Positions 7,592 to 15,696 of a DNA stretch of 29,528 nucleotides are shown here, one piece after another. The position numbers were made by a program, and so were the translations under genes. How positions within the stretch are numbered: position 1 is the first letter of the stretch; every line of letters starts with the position of its first letter. This DNA comes from Chloroflexota bacterium. GTDB lineage: Bacteria > Chloroflexota > UBA4733. Under the pieces are notes generated by a model. It searched no databases and was not told the origin of the DNA. It saw only the letters and a list, made by a program, of their open reading frames with translations. The stretch covers positions 1 to 29,528 of the forward strand of contig JANWJO010000078.1 of assembly GCA_025449435.1 (NCBI GenBank), in the 5' to 3' direction.

Positions 7592-8440
7592 TTACCTCTC
7601 GATCGGGGCGTTGACCAGCGAGCCCCACTCGGTCCACGAGCCGTCATAGTTCTTGACGTCCTGGCGGCCAAGCAAGTAGTGCAAGACAAACCAGGTGTGC
7701 GACGAGCGCTCGCCAATGCGGCAATAGGCGATGACGGGCTTGTCGGCTGAAATGCCCTTGCCCTCGTAGAGCGCCGTCAGGTCGTCAGCCGACTTGAACG
7801 TGCCGTCGGCATTGGCAGCCTGGGACCACGGAATGCTCTTGGCGCCAGGGACATGTCCGCCGCGCTGAGCACCTTCCTGCGGGTAGCCAGCCATGTGGAG
7901 CACTTCGCCGCTGTACTCACCGGGTGAGCGCACGTCGATGATGTGCTTGTTGTGGTTAGCAAGCACCCCAAATACTTCATCGCGGAACGCGCGCACGCTG
8001 GCATCGGGGTCTTTGGCCGTGTAGCTCGCCGCCGCGTGGCTCGATACGTCCTTGACCAGCACGCGCTTCTCGGCTTCCCACTTCTGGCGGCCGCCGTTCA
8101 TGATCCGCAGATGGCTCTCGGGGTGCCCGTAGTAGCGGAACAGCCACAAGCTGTAGGTTGCGTACCAGTTGTTGCGGTCACCATAGAACACCACGGTGGT
8201 GTAGTTGCCGATGCCAAGCCCGGACAGCAATTTCTCAAAGCCTGCCTTGTTCACAAAGTCGCGGCGCAGCGGGTCTTGCAGGTCGGTGTGCCAGTCAATC
8301 TTCACGGAGCTTGGGATGTGCCCGAGCTCGTACAGCAGCACGTCCTCGTCGGATTCCACGATGCGCACGTTCGCATCGTTCAGGTGTTCAGCGACCCACT
8401 CTGTGGACACGAGCATGTCCGGATGAGCGTACTGTGCCAT
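7592..8440 (-). CDS. Thiosulfate sulfurtransferase (tandem rhodanese)
   Basis: The 282-residue protein has two rhodanese domains, the usual length for this enzyme. The N-terminal domain (about 1-140) is non-catalytic, with [12 protein letters not shown]. The C-terminal domain has the entry motif [10 protein letters not shown] and the active-site loop C-R-I-G-E-R-S starting at Cys240. A C-R-x-G-x-R loop suits thiosulfate better than the C-G-S-G-V-T loop of mercaptopyruvate sulfurtransferases. It moves sulfane sulfur from thiosulfate through a persulfide on Cys240. The ATG at 8440 follows AAGGGG; upstream codons in the frame have no homology. It neighbours an Fe-S scaffold gene, so it may supply sulfur, but this is inference. 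Confidence 0.93.
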   Translation of the reverse strand: MAQYAHPDMLVSTEWVAEHLNDANVRIVESDEDVLLYELGHIPSSVKIDWHTDLQDPLRRDFVNKAGFEKLLSGLGIGNYTTVVFYGDRNNWYATYSLWLFRYYGHPESHLRIMNGGRQKWEAEKRVLVKDVSSHAAASYTAKDPDASVRAFRDEVFGVLANHNKHIIDVRSPGEYSGEVLHMAGYPQEGAQRGGHVPGAKSIPWSQAANADGTFKSADDLTALYEGKGISADKPVIAYCRIGERSSHTWFVLHYLLGRQDVKNYDGSWTEWGSLVNAPIER

Positions 8441-8583
8441 CGACGATATATTCCCCTTCTGGCCGGCTAGGCCATTGCAGTGCTGCGAGGCAGCGCATCC
8501 TGAACTGGAGCACTCACCACGTGCGTTCGCGGCGCAGTCTACCACGCTAGCTTGATAGAAGTCGAGGGACTCAGTTGAGTTAC

Positions 8584-9651
8584 TTAACTTTCGACGGACA
8601 CCCAGCCGCGTGCTTGCGACGACTGTTGGGCGGCGTGGATCACCGCCTGGCAGGCTAACCCATCGTGGAGCGTCGGGCCGGCATCCTTGCCGGTGGTGAT
8701 GGCCTGCAACAACGTGCGCATAATCGGCTCGCTGCCGTGGGCCAGGTACGCTGCGTGATCGAGCCCAGCGGGCACTTCGGCCACTGGCAGCTTGTCAAAA
8801 GAGTGGTCCGGTCGGTACAACCGCGCTTCGCCGTTGGCGTAGGCGATCCCTGCTGCGCTGCCATCAATCAGTAGTTGCCGGTGGCCGATGGGAAAATCGG
8901 AGTACACCGCGCCCAGACGGCTGAGGGCCAGCGTGCCCTCACAGCCATTGGCCAGCTTGAGCAGGACATTCACATCGTCATCGACGACGGCACGATGAGG
9001 CTGACCGGTTGCCGCGTCGTACAGCACAGGTACACAGGTGCGCACGCTGGCGCACACCTCGGTGATGGGCCCCAACAGGAAATGGATCAAGTCGATGGCG
9101 TGCGCGCCGAGATCGCCTAGGATGCCCGCACCGGTGCGTTCGGGGTCGGTGCGCCAGCTAAAGCGGGGATGGGCTCCCAGCAACCCGCCGTTGAAGTTTT
9201 GGGAGTGGACGTGATACAGCGTGCCCAACTGGCCGTCGTGAATCATCTGGCGGACGTGGATGAAGGTCGGGTTCCAGCGGTTGGTAAAGCCCATCAACGT
9301 GCGCACACCGGCGCGGTCGGTCGCGGCGACAGCGGCCTGGGCATCGGCTAGGGTTGTCGCCAGCGGCTTCTCGCAGAAGATGTGCTTGCCGTGCCGTGCA
9401 GCGGCGAGCACTAACGGCACGTGTACCCGATCTGGGGTGTCGATAAGGACCGCGTCGACCGCGGGATTGCGTAGGAGCACCTCTGGATCGGTGGTGACCT
9501 GTGGGATGCCGTAGCGCGCCGCCACCGTTTGGGCACGCTCCGGGTTAGGGCCGCAGACGCATTCCACGCGAAACTCAGGGATGCGGCGCAATCCCTCCAG
9601 GTGGGCTCCCGCGATGAACCCATAGCCAAAGATGCCGATACCGACCGTCAT
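8584..9651 (-). CDS. Gfo/Idh/MocA family oxidoreductase
   Basis: The 355-residue protein has an N-terminal Rossmann domain with [10 protein letters not shown] for NAD(P) binding. The E-K-P motif follows as F-C-E-K-P-L-A-T-T near residue 94. The C-terminal alpha/beta domain contains [10 protein letters not shown], which carries the conserved active-site His/Asp. The family oxidises or reduces sugars, inositols and related alcohols. The ATG at 9651 lies nine bases after GGAGG; a GTG at 9657 would be too close. It is divergent from the methyltransferase gene and 143 bases upstream of the rhodanese gene on the same strand. The substrate is not predictable from sequence alone. Confidence 0.9.
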   Translation of the reverse strand: MTVGIGIFGYGFIAGAHLEGLRRIPEFRVECVCGPNPERAQTVAARYGIPQVTTDPEVLLRNPAVDAVLIDTPDRVHVPLVLAAARHGKHIFCEKPLATTLADAQAAVAATDRAGVRTLMGFTNRWNPTFIHVRQMIHDGQLGTLYHVHSQNFNGGLLGAHPRFSWRTDPERTGAGILGDLGAHAIDLIHFLLGPITEVCASVRTCVPVLYDAATGQPHRAVVDDDVNVLLKLANGCEGTLALSRLGAVYSDFPIGHRQLLIDGSAAGIAYANGEARLYRPDHSFDKLPVAEVPAGLDHAAYLAHGSEPIMRTLLQAITTGKDAGPTLHDGLACQAVIHAAQQSSQARGWVSVES

Positions 9652-9722
9652 CACCACATCCCTCCGTCATACGTCGTGGCGCTCAGTGTATACCGGCTGC
9701 CGTTCAGGTGCACGGGGCGGGC

Positions 9723-9728
9723 TATACT
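9723..9728 (+). promoter_or_regulatory. -10 element giving a probable leaderless methyltransferase mRNA
   Basis: TATACT at 9723-9728 ends seven bases before the ATG at 9736, so transcription would begin at or next to the start codon. No ribosome-binding site precedes the ATG. No good -35 is visible at 16-18 bases. Leaderless starts with this TAnnnT-to-ATG spacing are common in several high-GC phyla. Confidence 0.5.
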
Positions 9729-9735
9729 GTGCGAC

Positions 9736-10506
9736 ATGGACGAAGCCACACTGCGCACCCCGCTCGTTGATCACCTCGGCCCAGCTACCTTGCGCCGCGC
9801 TGTCCAGGAGCGCTATCAGGCCGTCGCCTCCGATCCTCAAGGCCACTACAATTTTCGCGTGGGACGCGCGTACGCGGAGGCGCTGGGCTACCCTCATGCC
9901 CTGCTCGATTCCCTACCAGAGGAGACGGTGAACCGGTTTACTGGCGTGTCCACGCCTGTGTTGTCGGCTCACCTCGCGCCGGGTGAGTGCGTGCTCGACC
10001 TCGGCTGTGGAGCCGGACTCGATACTGCGGTAGCAGCCGCCGCGGTGGGGGAATCGGGGCAAGTGGTGGCGCTCGACTTTGCGTTGGCAATGGCGCGCCA
10101 GACCGCTCACGCTGCACAGACCCTCGGGTACAAGCAGGTCCAGGTGTGCCAGGCGTCTGCCGAAGCACTGCCGCTTGCTAGCGGCACGATGGATTGCGTC
10201 CTAGTCAATGGGTTGTTCAACCTCGTGCCCGAAAAGCGAGCGGTGTTTAAAGAGGTAGCGCGTGTGCTACGGCCTGGCGGCCGCCTGATTGCAGCGGAAA
10301 CCGTGCTCACCAAGTCACTCCCTGACGGCGAAGTGACATCGCTCGACGACTGGTTCCGTTGAGTAGGCGGTGCGCTGCCGGAGGCAGTGCTCATCCAAGC
10401 CCTGCGCGACGCGGGCTTCGCGCGTGTCACGCTGCTTGACCGCCGCCGGAACGCCCGCACCGGCCACGAGGCCTCGGCAGTTGTGTTGATCAAGGCGGAA
10501 CGTTAG
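9736..10506 (+). CDS. SAM-dependent methyltransferase, ArsM-like, probable selenoprotein (in-frame TGA at 10360-10362)
   Basis: The 256-codon frame contains one in-frame TGA at codon 209. Residues 1-208 form a class I methyltransferase: motif I is V-L-D-L-G-C-G-A-G (86-94), with A-L-D-F as the acidic SAM-ribose site and R-V-L-R-P-G-G at 176-182. After the TGA the same frame continues for 47 residues (V-G-G-A-L-P-E, then A-L-R-D-A-G-F and A-S-A-V-V-L-I-K-A) to a TAG. In arsenite-methyltransferase relatives this W-x-x-C-x-x-G-A-L position holds a conserved substrate-binding cysteine. Cys-to-Sec replacement therefore fits, supported by the hairpin directly downstream. The other ArsM cysteine, in N-C-V-x-N-L, is replaced (N158-G-L-F-N-L). 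TGA is the ordinary stop of rpmH, rnpA and jag here, so global recoding to Trp is excluded. The alternative is a nonsense mutation. The start is leaderless. Confidence 0.75.
10372..10390 (+). promoter_or_regulatory. Candidate bacterial SECIS hairpin
   Basis: Starting nine bases after the in-frame TGA, GCGCTGCC (10372-10379) pairs with GGCAGTGC (10383-10390) in an eight-pair stem with one G-U. It closes a three-base GGA loop. The loop begins 18 bases after the TGA and starts with G. This agrees with the known pattern for bacterial SECIS elements, which have a small apical loop with an early G about 16-37 bases past the TGA and lie inside the coding region. SelB binding has to be tested. Confidence 0.6.
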
Positions 10507-10659
10507 GAAAAGGGCTGCGCGCATCGTGCGTGCCTAGCTGACAGGTACCGCCACCTGCAGTATCTGTGTTCACACCGGCGTTGCTGCCTAAGTCCGCCGA
10601 GCGCGCCTCTGTCACCAACTACTCGTGCTTCAGGCACCAGCCGGGGAACGGTACAGGCT

Positions 10660-11742
10660 CTAGGGCAAGTCGGTGAGTTGCGGCATGACTTCCGTTGCCA
10701 GTAAACGCATGGAGCGGCGCCAGCGCTCTGGGTCGTCCCAGTCGTGGGCGATCATCAGGAGTTTGCCAAAGCCACCGGTGTACGCGTACAGCTCGCGCAA
10801 CTGGCGTGCGACATCGTCCGGGCTGCCTACGAGGCAGAGGTTGTCCAGCAAGTAGTCAACCGTGACGTCAGTGGTGGGCACATCGTCACTGGACTTGAAG
10901 ATGCCGATCTGGCCGTTTTTGGTAAACATCGGTAGGAAGTAGTCCCGAAAGCCGCGTCCCATACTGCCGTGGCGAGCGAACTCGCGCGCCGCCGCTGTCG
11001 TTTCGTCCACATACACCTCCCGGCAGATTCGCCAGGCGGATCGATCGGGCACGCGCCCGGCTCTTTCCGCTCCTCGCGCCACCTGGTCCCAGTGGCTGCG
11101 CAAGTGGCGTTTGTGTGGAAGGTTCGAGGACATCGGAATATAGCCGCGTTCTCCTGCCGTGAATAGTAGGCGCGACTGTCCGCCAAGGCCGGGTAAAGCA
11201 ATGGGTGGATACGGCTTCTGGTAGGGCTTTAGTGGCCCACCCAAGCCGATGTCGGGTTGCGGATTGCGCACACGGATCGGCCAGAACTGGCCGGGCATGT
11301 CATAGGGGGGATCATTGGTCCAGAGCGTCAGGATGATGTCCAGCGCCCGAAAGAGCATCACCCCCGGCATGCCACTGGCGCCGTCGATGCCAAACAGTTC
11401 CAAGTCCGTGGAAATGTTGCCAGTGCCAGCGCCGAAGAAGATCCGCCCCTTGGTGAGGTGATCGAGTTGGGCGATCCGGTTTGCGGTGTTGGCGGGATGG
11501 TGCTGGGCCATCAACACCACGCCGATGCCGAAGCGCATCTGTTTGGTGAAGGGAGCGACACGTGCGATGAACTGGTCGGGTGCTGGGATATTTTCCCATG
11601 CCATGGTGGCGTGCTCGCCAATCCAAGCCTCCGTAAAGCCCAGTTCGTCGGCGAGGATCAACAATTCGGCGTCCTCGTCGTAACTCTGTGCAATGGGCTT
11701 GCCCGGCGGGTGTAGCGGCATCATAAAGACTCCCAAGTCCAC
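10660..11742 (-). CDS. LLM-class (luciferase-like) flavin-dependent oxidoreductase
   Basis: The 360-residue protein has the bacterial luciferase-like TIM-barrel fold. The N-terminus G-V-F-M-M-P-L-H-P-P and A-D-E-L-G-F-T-E-A-W-I-G-E-H match the limonene-monooxygenase-type subgroup. Q-L-D-H-L-T-K-G-R-I-F-F-G-A-G-T-G carries the conserved phosphate-binding G-R-x-x-x-G-x-G. These enzymes use FMN or F420; F420-dependent forms are frequent in Actinobacteria and Chloroflexota, but the cofactor cannot be read directly here. The GTG at 11742 has AAGGAG six bases upstream. The longer upstream reading has no conserved content. It is convergent with the methyltransferase and divergent from the next dehydrogenase gene. 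Confidence 0.9.
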   Translation of the reverse strand: MDLGVFMMPLHPPGKPIAQSYDEDAELLILADELGFTEAWIGEHATMAWENIPAPDQFIARVAPFTKQMRFGIGVVLMAQHHPANTANRIAQLDHLTKGRIFFGAGTGNISTDLELFGIDGASGMPGVMLFRALDIILTLWTNDPPYDMPGQFWPIRVRNPQPDIGLGGPLKPYQKPYPPIALPGLGGQSRLLFTAGERGYIPMSSNLPHKRHLRSHWDQVARGAERAGRVPDRSAWRICREVYVDETTAAAREFARHGSMGRGFRDYFLPMFTKNGQIGIFKSSDDVPTTDVTVDYLLDNLCLVGSPDDVARQLRELYAYTGGFGKLLMIAHDWDDPERWRRSMRLLATEVMPQLTDLP

Positions 11743-11916
11743 CGGATACTCCTTGCTTGTGTCGCGAGATCGACCCGAGCGCTTGCCTCTGGCGTCACCA
11801 AAGCGGGCCACCAGACAAGACGCTCGGCTGCAGCACGGCGCTCCGGGAAGATTCTAGCGTAGTTCGTACGTTTGCTATGCTCATGCCCGCGATACGGAAA
11901 AGGAAAGGCGGCGGAG

Positions 11917-12807
11917 ATGCTTCGCGTTGGTTTTATTGGGTTGGGCTTGATGGGCAAGCCCATGACGTACAACTTGCTCAAGGCTGGGTTCCCGGTGGTG
12001 GTGTATAACCGCAGCCGGCCGAAGGTCGACGAACTCGTTGCGGCGGGTGCCGGCGCTGCAGAATCACCGGCTGATCTCACGAGCCGGGTGGACATCGTGT
12101 GCAGTTGTGTGCCCAAGCCGCCAGACGTGGTCAAGGTGTACCGCGGTGCAGGTGGTGTGCTGGAGCAGGCGCGCGCAGGCCAGGTCTTGATCGACATGAG
12201 CACGATCGACGCGGGTACTCATCAGCAAGTCGCCGCGGCAGCCGCCACAAAGGGTGCTGGCTACCTCGACGCGCCCGTCAGCGGTGGCACCAGTGGCGCG
12301 CGCGACGGGACGCTCACCATTATGGTGGGCGGTGACGCCGCGCACCTGGAGACTGCCCGTCCGGTGCTCGAAGCGATGGGCAAGCGCATCTACCACGTCG
12401 GGCCGGTGGGCTCCGGCGCCGTCGTCAAACTCATCAACAACATGCTCGGCGGTATTCATACGCTGGCGGCGGCTGAGGCGCTGGTGCTGGGGACCAAGGC
12501 AGGCATCGATCCGGCGTTGCTCACCTCTATCATTATGGAGAGCAGCGGCGCCAGCCGGGGCATGGCGGGCACCTCGGCCACCGCACTGAGCGGCAACTTC
12601 GCCCCTGGTTTCATGATCGACCTGGCGGCCAAGGACCTTCGCTTGGCCATCGACCTCGGCAACCTCCTGGGCGTGCGTCTCCTGGCTGGGAGTGTGGCCA
12701 GCGCTGCGCATACCGAGGCGATTGGCCTTGGCTTGGGCCAGCTCACCACGGCGGCGCTCATCCAGCCGCTGGAGAAATCGGCTGGCGTCGAAGTGCGCCG
12801 GAAGTAG
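11917..12807 (+). CDS. NAD(P)-dependent beta-hydroxyacid dehydrogenase (3-hydroxyisobutyrate dehydrogenase family)
   Basis: The 296-residue protein carries the complete family signature. It has G-F-I-G-L-G-L-M-G-K-P-M for dinucleotide binding at the N-terminus, D-A-P-V-S-G-G-T-S-G-A for substrate binding, and K-L-I-N-N-M with the catalytic lysine. The family reversibly oxidises 3-hydroxy acids such as 3-hydroxyisobutyrate, tartronate semialdehyde or succinic semialdehyde derivatives. The length is standard. The ATG at 11917 is fixed by the Rossmann motif at residue 5 and has AGGAAAGG upstream. A glyoxalase-like gene follows 49 bases downstream on the same strand. Which hydroxy acid is used is not shown by the sequence. 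Confidence 0.92.
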   Translation: MLRVGFIGLGLMGKPMTYNLLKAGFPVVVYNRSRPKVDELVAAGAGAAESPADLTSRVDIVCSCVPKPPDVVKVYRGAGGVLEQARAGQVLIDMSTIDAGTHQQVAAAAATKGAGYLDAPVSGGTSGARDGTLTIMVGGDAAHLETARPVLEAMGKRIYHVGPVGSGAVVKLINNMLGGIHTLAAAEALVLGTKAGIDPALLTSIIMESSGASRGMAGTSATALSGNFAPGFMIDLAAKDLRLAIDLGNLLGVRLLAGSVASAAHTEAIGLGLGQLTTAALIQPLEKSAGVEVRRK

Positions 12808-12856
12808 CGTTCCTGGTGTGCGGTCACGCCACCGTCAACAAGAGAGGGTTCACGCG

Positions 12857-13579
12857 GTGGTGACGCGTATTGACCACGTAGTCGTGCTGGCGAGTACGCT
12901 GTCTCGCGGTGTTGCAGCCTTCGAGCGCCTGGGATTCACGGTAACGCCCGGTGGTGAGCACGCAGCGGGCACGACGCACAACGCGCTCGTCCCTTTCGTC
13001 GACGGCTCCTACATCGAGATCATCGCCTTTCACCACCCCGAACAAGAGGTAGCGCATCGCTGGTGGCCCAAGCTAGCGCTGGGCGGCGGCGTGATCGACT
13101 TTGCCCTGCTCACGCAGGACGTCAAAACCGAGGCGGCTAGGTTGCGCGCGCATCGCGTGGCCGTGCGCGGTCCCGACGACGGGGGCCGGCAGCGGCCCGA
13201 TGGCGCCGTGCTCAAGTGGCGCTCTATCGTTGTTGAGGACAGTAGTCTCGGGCTCCCGTTTATCATCGAGGATGTCACCGAGCGCTCGCTGCGCGTGCCG
13301 GGTGGCGCGGCCGCCCAGCACGCCAACGGCGCCACCGGCATCGCTGGTACACGCGTGGTGGTGCCAGACCTAGCAAGTACCGCAACTGCGTTCGCGGTGC
13401 TGCTTGGCGAGTCGACCGCAGCGCACCGCTTTCCTGTAGGCGCCCAATGGATCGAGCTAGGGCAACGAACGGCTACCGCGCCAGCCATCGCCCAGTTGGA
13501 AAACGTGGTGTTGCAGTACACGGTCCAGGGGAAGGTTGAGGAGCGGGTCCTTCCTATAGCTCCCTGGGACCTGGTGTAG
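12857..13579 (+). CDS. Glyoxalase-like (VOC superfamily) domain protein
   Basis: The 240-residue protein begins I-D-H-V-V-V-L-A-S, typical of vicinal-oxygen-chelate folds. It continues with F-E-R-L-G-F-T-V-T-P-G-G-E-H and H-N-A-L-V-P-F-V-D-G-S-Y-I-E-I-I-A-F, which supplies candidate metal ligands (His and Glu). The arrangement of one recognisable N-terminal VOC module plus a diverged second module resembles the Glyoxalase_3 group. The reaction is unknown. The GTG at 12857 is followed directly by a second GTG. AGAGAGGG lies eight bases before the first. It is probably co-transcribed with the dehydrogenase upstream. Confidence 0.8.
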   Translation: MVTRIDHVVVLASTLSRGVAAFERLGFTVTPGGEHAAGTTHNALVPFVDGSYIEIIAFHHPEQEVAHRWWPKLALGGGVIDFALLTQDVKTEAARLRAHRVAVRGPDDGGRQRPDGAVLKWRSIVVEDSSLGLPFIIEDVTERSLRVPGGAAAQHANGATGIAGTRVVVPDLASTATAFAVLLGESTAAHRFPVGAQWIELGQRTATAPAIAQLENVVLQYTVQGKVEERVLPIAPWDLV

Positions 13580-13673
13580 GCGCGGACAGGCAGTAGCGCT
13601 ACGCCCGCCTTCTTCAAGGATGTGCCGCGTTCTAGTTTGACCAGAACAACTCGTCGATCGCATGTCGGAGCCA

Positions 13674-13690
13674 CTCGTACTGGATACGAG
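13674..13690. repeat. Small inverted repeat in the VOC-purK gap
   Basis: CTCGTA (13674-13679) and TACGAG (13685-13690) form a six-base perfect inverted repeat with a five-base centre. The 284-base gap around it (13580-13863) otherwise shows only a possible -10, TACACT at 13801-13806, for purK. No gene is visible in the gap. Confidence 0.3.
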
Positions 13691-13863
13691 AATCCGGCCG
13701 GAAGATCCTGCCTATTGATCTCATGGTCGCGTAACTCGTTCACTCGATTCCCTACTATGTCTACCAGGAAGCCGCACAAGGCTAGCTCCGGCCCATCCGT
13801 TACACTCTGGCATCGACCCGCCGGTGTGGCGGACACTGCCTGGACAGAAGTGGTGAGCGGCGC

Positions 13864-15003
13864 GTGGCGGCACCGAGAGTAGGCATGGTCGGTGCCGGCC
13901 AGCTCGCCCGCATGACGTCCAACGCTGCAGCCGCCTTGGGTCTGACCTTGCGCATCCTCGCCGAGCACGCCAGCGATAGCGCAGCACTCGTGAGCGGCGC
14001 GGTGACCACCGGCTCGCCGCGATCGCTCGATGACTTGCGCGCCTTCGCCGCCGTGTGCGACGTGGTCACGTTTGACCATGAGCTAGTTGCGCCAGAGGCA
14101 CTCGTCGCGTTACAAGCCGCTGGCGTATGCATGCGGCCCTCGCCGGATGCGCTGCGGTTCGCGCAGGATAAGCTTTATCAGCGTACACACCTTGAACAGG
14201 TGGGCATCCCCGTTCCGCCGTTTCGTCAGGTGGCGACCATCGCAGACGTGGCAGAGTTTGCGAGCGAGCAGCACTGGCCTATGGTGCTCAAGGCAGCACG
14301 CTTTGGCTACGACGGTCGCGGCGTGTGGGTGGTGGCCAATCCGAGCGAGGCGCACACCGTGCTCTTGGAGACGGCTGAGCGCCACCTCCATCTGTTCGCC
14401 GAGCCGTTGGTGGCGATTGAACGCGAAGTAGCGGTGCTCGTGGCGCGCCGTCCGGGAGGCCAATCCGTCACCTATCCGGTGGTCGAGACGGTGCAGCAGG
14501 ACGGCATGTGCCGGGAGGTGATTGCGCCCGCACCAGTAAACAATGCCATCGCTCTAGAGGCGCAGCAGATTGCTGAGCGCATCGCGCGGGTCATCGACGC
14601 TACCGGTGTGCTGGCGGTCGAGTTCTTTGTGACCGCTGATGGCTTACTGGTGAACGAACTTGCTCTGCGACCGCACAACTCCGGGCACTATTCCCTGGGT
14701 GGCTGCCGTACCTCCCAGTTTGAGAACCACCTGCGCGCCGTGCTGGATTGGCCGCTGGGAGAGCCGCGCTTGCTCACGCCGGTGGTCGTGACGGTCAACG
14801 TGGTCGGCGCAACGTCAGGAGCGGATCCCCTGAACCACCTGCCGCTGGCACTCGGTATACCGGGTGTAAGCATCGAGTTGTACGGTAAGGTGGCCCGGCC
14901 GGGGCGCAAGCTGGGTCACGTGACAGCACTGGGCGACGATCTAGCGGAGACGCGCCTGCGTGCGCAGCGCGCTGCCAACCTGCTCGCCTGCGGCCAGGAA
15001 TAG
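13864..15003 (+). CDS. purK: N5-carboxyaminoimidazole ribonucleotide synthase (ATP-grasp)
   Basis: The 379-residue product is the ATP-grasp enzyme that makes N5-CAIR from AIR, bicarbonate and ATP in de novo purine synthesis. The N-terminal [12 protein letters not shown] is the classic PurK opening. [22 protein letters not shown] and V-A-V-L-V-A-R belong to the ATP-grasp core. [13 protein letters not shown] is the C-terminal substrate/metal motif. It starts with GTG at 13864, only six codons before the conserved core, with a weak ribosome-binding site. purE follows after 16 bases, so the two enzymes are made together. Confidence 0.96.
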   Translation: MAAPRVGMVGAGQLARMTSNAAAALGLTLRILAEHASDSAALVSGAVTTGSPRSLDDLRAFAAVCDVVTFDHELVAPEALVALQAAGVCMRPSPDALRFAQDKLYQRTHLEQVGIPVPPFRQVATIADVAEFASEQHWPMVLKAARFGYDGRGVWVVANPSEAHTVLLETAERHLHLFAEPLVAIEREVAVLVARRPGGQSVTYPVVETVQQDGMCREVIAPAPVNNAIALEAQQIAERIARVIDATGVLAVEFFVTADGLLVNELALRPHNSGHYSLGGCRTSQFENHLRAVLDWPLGEPRLLTPVVVTVNVVGATSGADPLNHLPLALGIPGVSIELYGKVARPGRKLGHVTALGDDLAETRLRAQRAANLLACGQE

Positions 15004-15019
15004 TGGAGGACCGGTAACC

Positions 15020-15556
15020 ATGCCTGACGCGGCGGCCACCAGAGTGCTTGTGGGCGTGGTGATGGGAAGCGATTCCGACCTCTCCGTCATGCGTGCAGCG
15101 GCGTCGACGTTAGCGGAGTTCGGCGTGCCCTTCGAGGTTCGCATAGTGTCGGCGCACCGCACACCGTTCGCCATGCTCGACTACGCCCAACACGCGGCAG
15201 AGCGCGGCCTGCACGTGATCATCGCCGGGGCTGGCGGCGCAGCGCACCTGCCTGGCATGCTGGCGTCGGCCACAACGCTGCCGGTGATCGGCGTGCCGGT
15301 CCCGCTCAATACGCTAGATGGCCTCGATTCACTGCTGTCGATCGTGCAAATGCCCAACGGTGTGCCCGTCGCCACGGTGGCAATTGGCGCCGCTCGTAAC
15401 GCAGCATTGCTGGCGGTGCGTATCCTGGCGGTGGGAGATGCAATCTTGCGCGAGCGCCTCACGGAGTTTCACACCGCTTTGGAACGCTCGGTACAGGAAA
15501 AAGATACCGCTGTACGGCGGGAGTTTGGCGGGACAGGAGGCACGACCCCCCTGTAG
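15020..15556 (+). CDS. purE: N5-carboxyaminoimidazole ribonucleotide mutase
   Basis: The 178-residue class I PurE converts N5-CAIR to CAIR, the step after PurK. Visible active-site motifs are G-S-D-S-D-L-S-V-M (Ser and Asp), S-A-H-R-T-P (His and Arg), [11 protein letters not shown], and [12 protein letters not shown]. The protein normally forms an octamer in the cytoplasm. The ATG at 15020 follows GTGGAGGA with a suitable spacer; the upstream codons overlap purK and are not conserved. The C-terminal 20 residues are charged and variable. No anomaly is visible. Confidence 0.96.
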   Translation: MPDAAATRVLVGVVMGSDSDLSVMRAAASTLAEFGVPFEVRIVSAHRTPFAMLDYAQHAAERGLHVIIAGAGGAAHLPGMLASATTLPVIGVPVPLNTLDGLDSLLSIVQMPNGVPVATVAIGAARNAALLAVRILAVGDAILRERLTEFHTALERSVQEKDTAVRREFGGTGGTTPL

Positions 15557-15696
15557 TCTCCCCCCTGGCGAGGGACGGGCTGCCGGAGGCTTGGGTGGGG
15601 TACCGTCAACTAGTCGTACCTGCTCCCCTCCCGCTTTAGGGGAGGGGCTGGGGGTGAGGTTCGTGGGGGAGGGGTCCGTAAGAGGGTGACATCTGC
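15557..15696. repeat. GC-rich extragenic repeat-like region with hairpin
   Basis: This 140-base spacer is made of C-runs and G-runs. CCCCTCCC (15625-15632) pairs with GGGAGGGG (15640-15647) around a seven-base loop. A G-rich tail, GGGGGTGAGGTT, and a further GGGGGAGGGG follow. Its first half (15558-15600) is a looser copy of the same pattern. The layout resembles the short C/G-run extragenic repeats scattered through many high-GC genomes, and it may also stop transcription from purE. Confidence 0.5.

Noticed and set aside
10360..10362. Genetic code in which TGA encodes Trp
   Set aside because: TGA terminates rpmH, rnpA, jag and other complete genes in this window.
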